Source: Polytrichum commune
Lineage: Eukaryota; Streptophyta; Polytrichopsida; Polytrichales; Polytrichaceae
DNA length: 60,000 nt
NCBI GenBank assembly: GCA_950295325.1
Contig: OX485808.1
Coordinates: forward strand, 12,280,501-12,340,500
Direction: 5' to 3'
Part shown: positions 51,456 through 60,000 of the stretch, piece after piece
Position numbering within the stretch: the stretch's first letter is position 1
Layout of the letters: every line of letters begins with the position of its first letter
The notes under the pieces: model-generated
What the model saw: the letters and a program-made list of their open reading frames with translations, nothing else
What the model was told of the DNA's origin: nothing
The model's database searches: none
Made by a program: the position numbers and the translations under genes

Positions 51456-54400
51456 GCATTTCCAATCCCTCTAAATCAAAGCTTTCCAATGAACGCAATT
51501 CCCATAGTTGTTGGGGCAATTGTTGAGAGATACCATTGATAAATATGGCCTTCAATTGACATGAATGTTCTTGAACTTGTGAAAGAAGAACTTTGAATAA
51601 TTGAAAGTCGGTTGATGCATTGTCCATATGATCATGAATTGTCAGTAGTCGAAGGTTGCTTAGATCCAAATGTGAATAATAATTTAGATGGGACTGCGAT
51701 CTTCTATATAATATACCTTCCACTTTATTGGCTCCCTGCTTTGCAAGATGTACAAATCATATCAAAACATATAGATTATTAATAAAGTCTTTGCAAAATG
51801 ATGGAATAAAGTAAGCCATTGCAAAGACTAAAGAAGAATCTGAATTAATTATGAATATCTTGACCGTCATAAACATGAAATTAACCATCAAATAAAATCT
51901 AAATCAAATTGCGCATTTGGTTTGTATAGACTTTACAAAGGTTACGTGGAACAAGCATTTTCATACAAATTGTTCGTATCAATTCATACCTTGCTTGTAG
52001 ATTGAGTTGAAGGAATTGAGTCAACACTCCAAACTCGAGTGCCCAAGTAGTCTTCATCCCTTTCCACAATCATTCGTCCCATGTCACGTAGTTGCTCGTG
52101 CATTTCTATGCATCCATCTTCATCAATATTTACCAATGACCGCTCTATCAACACTTTGAACGAATCTATTTGCGGGATACCTCCAATGGTCCACGCTTGC
52201 AAGGCTCTATCTATTGACATGCCTTCAAGGCAAACATCCTTGCAAAAGAAGCACGCTATGTCCAAAAACATATTTTTTTCATGCATTCCCAATCCATCAA
52301 AGCTTATTCTCAATGTGCTCCAAAGTTTGGTGTCTTCAAATTCTTCTTTGTTACCATCCAAACATCTTCCCCTATTAATTCTTCGTAATGCTCGCTCCCA
52401 ACTTCGCAACCTCCATTTATCCCGCAAAAATGCACCCAATACTCTTAGGCTTAAAGGCAAACCACTGCAAGCTTTCATTATTCTTCCTCCTACATCACAA
52501 AATTCAACTGGTAAAAAACCTCCGGTCCCATATGAATGATGGATAAAAAGTTCCTTTGCTGCATTTTCATCCAATGTGTCCACCTCAATTTTGCCCTTCT
52601 CTTCGACACGGTCTTTAATCTTGTCCCAATTGCGGGTTGTTATAATCAATGTGATGCCCGCATTGTCACTCAAAATATCCCGGTGGAGAAGAGTATCTAG
52701 TTGACGTTGATCCTTGATATCATCCAATATTATGAGAACCTTCTTACCAACCACAAATTGCTTCAACATGGTTTGTGCATTCACCAAATTTGTTGGGAGG
52801 CTTTCACGATCTTCTCCAAAGTCTATTAACATGTCACATAAAATCTCAAGGGAATCACTCTTATTCTTCAAGTCTTTGACAAAACATGATGCATTGTATG
52901 CAAACTTCAATTCATCAAATACGGCATTTGCCAACGTAGTCTTCCCAATTCCACCCATGCCAATGAGACCCAAAATCCTCACTTCCTTGAGGCGATCCTT
53001 GACTTTTGTACGGTTTCGTTCAAGACCAACCACCATGTTGTTCATTGGCTTTGTTGTTTCCTTCACCTACGTAAACAATGCATACAATTAGAACCTACTT
53101 TTGATTTTAGAACCTTTTGGTGTTCAAATGCCTAATAAAACCTATTATTGATTTTAGAAACCTTTATTTTTTTCAAAATGTCTTTGATTTCCACATGAAT
53201 GGTCCCAAATGGAGCAGTTTGTGACAAGATCTCTGAGCATGTCATAGCAAAGGACCATACATCAGCTTGAAATAAACTTGCATGAGATCCAAGATCTTTA
53301 TCAATTATTTCCAGTGCCATATACTTAGGTGTACCAGCACGATAGTAGCGTTGTTCCTCGGAAACTTTGCTTTGAACCTCAGTTTTGGACTCGCCATAGT
53401 CAGCCAACTTGACCAAGAATCCGCTAGAATTCAATTTTCCTCCTTTCATGGAATAAGGTCTCAAAAGCACATTTTCCGGCTTTAAATCGAGATGAGCAAC
53501 ATGCATGTCATGAAGATAACACATGCCACTTGCAATTTGGTGCATGATATCAATTGCAACAAGATATGATAATGGTTTAGATTGCTTCTTCAACATGCCA
53601 CTCAAGCTCATGTCCATGAACTCCATCACCAAATATAAATATTCATGATTTTTTCCATTTCCTCCTTTGCACTTCCGTAAAATTTTGAGAGGCCAAGAAC
53701 ATAACTCGTCTATGCTCCCACCCACTCCACAATAAATGAATTTGATGAGATTCGGATGGCTCAAGCCTGCTAGAATACCGATCTCTTTGGGACAATATGG
53801 CACTTTCAAAATCTTTGTTGCACATTGAAAGCCGAACCATAATGATCCATAAACTGCACCCCCTGCTCCTTTCCCAATCTCCTTAAGAAGCTTCAATTTC
53901 AATGAATCAATGACATTTGGAACCTCCACACTATCGAGCTCTCCACCTTCTAATTGCGAGTCCCGCAATCTTCGCTGTAAATATTCTTTCCATTCATAGT
54001 TGCTACCATCGTTGAGACTTTCTTGAAGAAATTTTTCATCGTCCTCGATTTCTTTCAAGGTGGGCATGTCAAGATCAACGGTAAACATGACAAATTCTAA
54101 CCCTGGATGGCTTGCTGAATGCATCTCATATATCACATCCCAACACCACCTCAAATCGGACACAAGTTCTCGAAAAACCTCTCTGTTATTTAATTGGAAT
54201 GCAATTGCTTGACACCGATTTTGATTCCCGCATTCACGCACCACAACTCCCATTCTTTGTGTAATGCGACATAGCTCCTCAAGTGCAACACCAAACTCTT
54301 GCACCTCACTACTCAATGTGATAATCTCACCAACACATTCTACGACTTTGTTAAGATGGGTGAGAAGATGTTTACATTGCTTCTTATTCAATACTTCATG

Positions 54401-54580
54401 TCCATTCAAAATCTCTTCAAGTGTACGTATTTCTTCCTTCTGCCATTGCAATAAACCTCCAATGTCATATTTGTAAATGGATTCTCTTTGTCGATATGTC
54501 CAAAACATCATAAAGCAAGTGCCAATAGAAATCCAAAACCTTGATAGTTGCTCAAAAAACAATTGTAAAAGCTTCGCCAT
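50071..54580 (-). CDS. Kinase-NB-ARC-LRR immune receptor (PNL class)
   Basis: Three exons: 53162-54580 (473 codons), 51990-53066 (359) and 50071-51735 (554 plus stop), GT-AG, all phase 0: 1386 residues. I chose MAKLLQLFF at 54580; an in-frame ATG lies at 54625. Residues about 40-170 are helical (CCR/HeLo-like by appearance) with VVRECGNQNRCQAIAFQLNN. The kinase has GKGAGGAVY (236-244), Lys256, HLDLKPEN (363-370, non-RD), DYG (394-396) and a PKYMALEI activation-segment end, but stops after subdomain X: the CW..DP..RP helices are missing and exon 1 splices directly to NB-ARC. NB-ARC has GMGGIGKTT (509-517), KVLIILDDI, LIITTRN, CSGLPLSLRVLG, DIACFF and MHE in place of MHD. The LRR has 19 near-identical 24-residue units. 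The architecture is known from mosses; predicted role, intracellular pathogen sensing. The stop (GGA to TGA) looks recent. Confidence 0.85.
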
Positions 54581-54625
54581 GATGAAATATTTGCTAGACA
54601 ACGAAATTGTCTTGATCGCCAACAA

Positions 54626-57200
54626 ATGTCCAAAGAGAGGGTAATCTTCGTAGTTTCAAGCATATAAAAGTGGTCACTCCATCTGCAAACATCCATGTAA
54701 CGTCAAGTTAGAGTAACAATCACCTAAACTATCCACAACTATAAAAATAAATGAAAACAACTACATACAAGTTGTCATGAAAAGTAATCAATAAGAGATG
54801 GATGCATATAATTTTACTTAGTCTTGGCCCAAGTGCACTCTTATTACGAATATATGAAACATGCCAAGGTCATCCTCACTTATGTTCCGTATGCACATGC
54901 ATTTTTTTTTTTGGTATTTAGTTGGGGGCTATCATGCTTATTTCAAGATTTTTCCAACATACTCCCCAATCTCTAAAAATGTGACAACCGTTCCCGGGGT
55001 ACAAATGCAATACACCTAACACTACATAAGTGTCATTTGTAACACAAGTGAGTCCACTTTATGAAAACTAGACCCTTCTCCGCCGAAATAAGACTTGGAG
55101 TTCTAGTTTAAATACAAGAATACAAATTCTATTCTATAATATTTGTGCTTAACAAATACTAAAGCAAGGTTATCAACTCAACATAACTCGTCGGTTCCTA
55201 GCATCGATATATAAGCCACTTGGGGCTAAAAGTGGGTGGTCACCCAAACGCAAGTCATCAAATATAAGAAAGCAACACTTCATTCAATTTCCCTTACGAA
55301 AACTTAAAGCACCTTCTTGCAAGTTAAAATTCTCACAGTGCAGACTCATAATTTTAGTTGATAATTATACTCCTATTTTTGTCATGTTCATCAACCCCAT
55401 ATCGACATCCTTGTGTTGAGTTCAATGGGGATTGACAATGGATGCAATGAAGATGAATGATATGAAATTACCTAGAAAGTCATCAAAATTTGAAGATCAC
55501 AACAATTTAAGGATTAAATAAAGGTGCACATTCAAGTTGATAAAGCTTTGAATTGCATACCTTCCATTCGTTAGTTGCCAGAGATAAGTTCTTTTAAAAC
55601 CATAAAAGGCAGAAAGCCAAGTTCACATTGTCAATACATTGTAGTAGGAAATTTAGTTATCATCATATGAATATGTAAATTACTTGATTTCAAAAGACCA
55701 TTAAAGAATTCAAATTCTAATCAACGCATAACACTAGCCCCTACTCCAATCAAGACTGTCAATATGGTGCATGTTACAAGGCCAACAAGTTTATGTATCA
55801 AATGCAAAATGAAGAATCTTCACTCTATTTGTTCCTTTGTTGATAAAGAATTCCTTTGTTGATAAGAACAATGCCTACAAACATGAGATATCAGCCAACT
55901 GACACAAACTTCTTGCTTCGTGCTCTAAAGAAAGGTTCATTTATCGCAAACACCCTAGATCATAGCTGATCGGACATCATGCTCCACATTTGTAATACAA
56001 ATGATGACATGTAGGTGTTTATGTGGTAAAAAATAATTCCAAATGAATTCTTGCGATGGCTTCAACATGAGATGTCCAACAAAGTGCATGATTGTCACTT
56101 TCTAAGGCTCTCTACTCTAAACGGAAATGAGATAGGGTTCATAAATTGCAAATGAACCCAAATAATATCTCAACCAAGATCACACTCCAAGCAGTGTGAA
56201 AACCAAATAAATCTTTATGTGCATATCTTCTTTCATTGAGTACTTATATTTGATGTCTCTCACATCAAACTCCAGTTTGGTCTGATGCAAATATGGTTCA
56301 GTTACTTAATGGTGAATCAAAAAACTTTCAAGACTCATTGCCAAACTCAACACTTGTGAAAGAAAGAACTCTTACTGTCCTTATTTTAGAGGGAGCTCTT
56401 CTATATTCGTCCTTTATGACTTTACCAACAATTGAAGAACAACCACTTGGTCCTTGCACTTCAAATTAACATCAAGGTTTGAGCTACTTTAAAACGCCTT
56501 GCAACTACCATAGTACCATGGAAAATCGAACACTAATTCATTGAATTTGCCTTGGTGACAATGACAGTGCAATGGTGTGATAAAACTATTAATGAAAGCA
56601 ATGATAATGCCGACATCGCACATATTTGAAATTCGATGTTATTGAAAATTGAAACTACCATGAAACTACGGGATATAAGTGATGTTTTGTTCAAAACATG
56701 CAATAACCACTTCGACTTCAATCCCGATCACTTCCTAAACTTTCCCTCAAGTCATAATCCTGATCAACTTTAAACTCAACCCGCTCGCATTCTTGCAATC
56801 ACAAATGTGGGCCTACATCAGTGTTAACCAAGAGCTCCTCCACCCAAAACCCTCGAACTAAAACTTCCACCTTGTTCATGTCATGAAATAACCCATCCGT
56901 GGGCTGACGAAACACATTCTCCACACAAGGCATACATCCCTCAAGTTAAAAAGCAAACCCTAGCCGTGAAGAAACCCTAGACCATAACCATCATCCTCGT
57001 GCCGTCCCTATCATCCATTATCATTTTGGACAAAAAGTGAACAGTGCTTGCATCCAACTTTCCACACAAAATTACCACATCTGAAATTTTTGTCTAAGAG
57101 CAATCTGGTATTAGCGAGTCGTAGCAACCACATTCAAGCATCTACGGTAAACCCTAAATTCCAACCCTAAACCATGTAAATGAAACCCTATGTTTCACCG
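54626..57200. other. Upstream region of the NLR gene, no gene seen
   Basis: AT-rich DNA with no supportable coding region. The only frame of note (56533-56721, minus, 62 codons) has no motif. The first several hundred bases should hold the NLR promoter and 5'UTR. I could not identify a TATA box with confidence on the minus strand. Confidence 0.5.
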
Positions 57201-57564
57201 GTGTTGGACTGGTATAACCTTTGCATGATACAACACGGTTATATGTAATGGGGAATTCACATTTTTTTAAACAACTAGGGTACAGTTACGCGAGGATATA
57301 TTTGATTTGGATATCATTTGGGTTTGTATACCATCCAAAGACCTTCATACCAAGGCAAAACTACCCTACTATCTATATGATAATTTGGCTTGTATTGACC
57401 CAAATAATGACTCGGGTATACAAAGATTATCTCATCTTGTGATACCCACCAAGTATCAATATCTAATTCAATTATAATTTTGATACCGGTTTGGTAGGTC
57501 CTTTGATACTGTTGTTCAAATTCTATATTGATAACACGCATTCACCTAGATACCAGTCCAACAC
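57201..57564. mobile_element. MITE family 3 with 15-bp inverted repeats
   Basis: Perfect terminal inverted repeats: GTGTTGGACTGGTAT at 57201-57215 and its complement at 57550-57564. The 364-bp interior is AT-rich. Its right half, reverse-complemented, matches the segment from 8792 in tubulin intron 4. The flanks (CACCG / TAGTT) show no obvious target duplication. The short frames inside (57221-57442, 57314-57541) are not genes. Confidence 0.75.
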
Positions 57565-59183
57565 TAGTTTAAATCCTAGAGCATTCTTCTATGTACACAG
57601 TCAAAAATAAGAAACAAACACGTTAATGAAATCCACACAAATTCAAAGGAGTCATCGACAGATTAATACCTGTAAGATTGGCTCCAATATCTGCCAACAA
57701 TATCCACAACTAGCCAAGTGAGAAAAGACTGCAAAATTCACATGTGTATAGACAATGCGTTTATGTGAGACAACAAATCTGTTACTATTTACAGTGCAAG
57801 AAACTCTAATTTATGATAAATGTCCAATATTATGCATAACTAAGGAGTCATATGCAAACTCAATTGCTTTGTATACACCAGCACTGAAACCATGATTTTA
57901 AATTGACACAAGACTGTATAAGAGCCCATGTTCATTTATCCTCGGACCTTTGAGCTTGAGTTGCGGCATAATGCCTTTGCGAAACACCGCTTGGATTTTG
58001 GAACACTTTGGGACACCAAAGAGATTTAGAAACCGACAAGATTGCACCACCAATCAAAGCAGGAGACGAATTCCTGCCACACCACATCCAGACCAATTTA
58101 TGAAGTCCCAATTGCACTAATACGGGTGCTGGTTTGAAATTTGTTTTGATTATGTAATGGGCCCCACCCCAAGCTAGGGCTATGGTAAAGCTCACTAAAA
58201 AATACTCGTTATCACAAAGATCCATCCACCTTCGACTAAGGCGATGTTGCAAACCTCTAGTCCACTGTACTCCAGACTCTAATTCCTCATTCCTATCTCT
58301 AGCATTCTTGCAAATTGGGGATAAGGGCCTACATCAGAGAACACAAGATACTAGGAATTATAGGCTAATGAACCTGTGACTTGCGTCTGAATTTGTGGGT
58401 GACACTAAGAGGTGCCATGGCTAGAGTTGAAAATATATATTGACTTGGGAAAATCAACAAAGATTTACAAAATTGGGATTCTTAAATTGAGATGCAAACT
58501 GGAACTCCTGAGCAACTAGAACTCTTGAGCAAAAAAAATCTAGAACAAGGAAGAGCTCGCCCTACACGTTAACACAGGGCTGGAAGACATACTACTCAGA
58601 ATATTAATAGGCATGCACCTGCCATGCATACAACTCTCTAAACTTATTATGTTGTTTCCAATGCTCCTCAAAAACTACGGAACCGTAAATTACTCTAACA
58701 ATCGCTTCTCTATTGCAATTCGTGCTCCGATGCCATACATCTGCGGGTGATTCTGTCCGCAGTTATAAGAGTCTCCAAACTATGCACGACTCTTTGAATC
58801 TTTTTCCAAAGAGTCTTGCAGGATGTGGCAAGAAATTCTTAGGCTCTGAACATCAAAAGCTCAATTTTACGGGACCAGTGAAGACTTAGAGTAACCAATC
58901 AACTTAGGCGACGACTAATAACAGAAGACTCTTCACTAACTCTGGTAACTCATAGTTTGTACAATACTTGATCACATCGTAACTACCTGTCTGAGAATGA
59001 GAAGGAGAGTGATCGTTTTGTTCCGTTGATTGGGTTGATTTGTTATGACCAGTCTTATCTTCAAGGGAAAATTAAACAACATGTTGATGCATAGATTCAA
59101 CATCAGTTGTGTGGTGTGCAGTAACCTCAGGTCAGCCAGCAGCTATTTGGTTAAAGTTAAAGAATCTCTTGCTTTGCTCCTGC
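57565..59183. other. Spacer with little recognisable content
   Basis: Apart from the hypothetical frame at 57932-58252, nothing could be supported. Sequence is AT-rich with no clear repeats. Confidence 0.4.
57932..58252 (-). other. Hypothetical ORF with one membrane-like segment
   Basis: 106 codons on the minus strand. A hydrophobic stretch near residues 18-35 (YFLVSFTIALAWGGAHYI) is followed by KTNFKPAPVLVQLGLHKL and a basic C-terminus. Protein-like composition, and a possible splice acceptor lies upstream (58335-58345 region), but I recognise no family. It could be a real small exon or chance. Confidence 0.3.
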
Positions 59184-59478
59184 TCATCCGAGAAGTGGTC
59201 CTTCTGATGAGATCTCGAGGGATTCCGCATGCATCATCTCAGCACCATGTGTGCCACTGTTGTTGTAGAGGCCACCAGCATTCTTTGAAAAATTCCTCTG
59301 TAAATAGTTGGGCATAGGAGAAAACCCCGGTGGCCCATTCGCGGAACCTCTCATTTTGGGTCCCCCATCAGATCTTTGGTGCGTTGCTGTGAGGGTGCGG
59401 CTTGAAAGCTCGAGGCATTGCTGGAGCCCCAGGGTACCAACCATAGGGCCCTTGAGGTGGAAATTGGCCCTGATGCAT
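59184..59478 (-). pseudogene. Pro/Gly-rich protein fragment, frame-broken
   Basis: The minus strand reads MHQGQFPPQGPYGWYPGAPA followed by MPRAFKPHPHSN from ATG 59478. It then continues, in another frame, as SDGGPKMRGSANGPPGFSPM followed by PNYLQRNFSKNAGGLYNNSG to a stop at 59184. The two parts look like one low-complexity, Pro/Gly/Tyr-rich domain, as found in many RNA-binding or adaptor proteins, separated by a frameshift near 59380. The family is not recognised. It may instead be two exons with a very short gap, but no intron of plausible length fits. Confidence 0.35.
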
Positions 59479-60000
59479 ACCCTAATTGCTCTTTCTCACA
59501 ACATCGACTTCCTAAATATAGGTTCGTCAACAAGTTCTAACACAGAATAGTGTTTAAATACAACACAGGAAGCATCAATCTTGAACCCTTCAACAACCAA
59601 GATTGTGATTGAAATATCCTGATTTTTCCATCCACAAGAAGGATTACAAGTATGAGATATACACGACATTGCTGCTCAAAGTTCTCAATGATCCTTCAGA
59701 TAGCTTGAGGGTAGAGGATGGTCGCCTTTGATAACATAAGTCGACTGCTTGCTGGCTCTGAAGAAATGCAAGTTATTCACAAACTCCCTTGTGGCCTCTG
59801 GAGGACACTCGACCCCCGAAACAAGAAACTTCATGGACTCACATGGACGGGAAGAAAAGCAGACTCAAATTTACACATGCGCAATTCCAAGCTACTTAAA
59901 AGGCTGCAGGGCGCAGCATATATAAATATGTATTCTATTTGCAGGCCTTAGACTCTTTTTTATTGAATGTTAGGCCACCTGTAACAAACAGCACGAATTG
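59479..60000 (+). other. Unresolved, one short coding-like stretch
   Basis: On the plus strand KKDYKYEIYTTLLLKVLNDP followed by SDSLRVEDGRL precedes a TGA (about 59638-59732). Its composition is protein-like, but there is no recognised family and no start. The frame at 59718-59951 has no motif. A gene could continue past the window edge. Confidence 0.2.

Noticed and set aside
52081-53091. Plus-strand frames of 152 and 125 codons opposite the NB-ARC exon
   Set aside because: Antisense of an exon with clear NB-ARC motifs.

Overview
The window looks like nuclear DNA of a land plant, most likely a bryophyte and probably a moss. Coding signal is split by GT-AG introns, intergenic DNA is AT-rich, and the disease-resistance gene at 50.1-54.6 kb has a protein kinase fused in front of NB-ARC and LRR domains. 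That architecture (kinase-NBS-LRR) is known from mosses such as Physcomitrium. The species cannot be fixed from the sequence alone.

Layout. 1-4.5 kb: gene-poor DNA with a MITE relic. 4.5-6.1 kb: a tandem pair of ginkbilobin-2-like secreted antifungal proteins, the first intact, the second broken by a stop and a frameshift. 8.3-13.1 kb (minus): a complete five-exon alpha-tubulin gene. 13.4-29.5 kb: a transposon graveyard with PIF/Harbinger transposase and Myb/trihelix-like relics, a LINE reverse-transcriptase fragment, a MULE-type transposase relic with a SWIM finger, a possible terminal-inverted-repeat element carrying an AT-hook ORF, tandem repeats, and one LRR-type exon relic. 33.4-33.8 kb: two clean exons of an AP-2 mu adaptin with nothing on either side. 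35.3-45.6 kb (minus): a complete 15-exon gene for the biotin-carrying alpha subunit of mitochondrial 3-methylcrotonyl-CoA carboxylase (MCCA). Its introns hold at least four copies of one MITE family, a second MITE nested in one of them, two kinds of fold-back element and a piece of mitochondrial nad5. 46.6-47.2 kb: a three-exon kinesin-12 motor fragment with a nonsense codon. 48.5-54.6 kb (minus): the kinase-NB-ARC-LRR gene, whose roughly 40-unit, 72-bp LRR array is cut by an in-frame stop about halfway. 54.7-60 kb: no convincing gene, one more MITE and two unplaced coding-like fragments.

Three genes look intact and functional in different compartments: alpha-tubulin (cytoskeleton), MCCA (mitochondrial leucine catabolism) and a secreted Gnk2-like protein (apoplastic defence). 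The kinase-NB-ARC-LRR gene is an intracellular immune-receptor candidate with a shortened reading frame. The main theme of the rest is duplicated or captured gene pieces (AP-2 mu, kinesin-12, nad5, LRR exon) and nested small DNA transposons that have lengthened introns without breaking splice sites. Exon borders were set by hand from reading-frame continuity and GT/AG signals. Family assignments come from remembered protein motifs, not from a database search.
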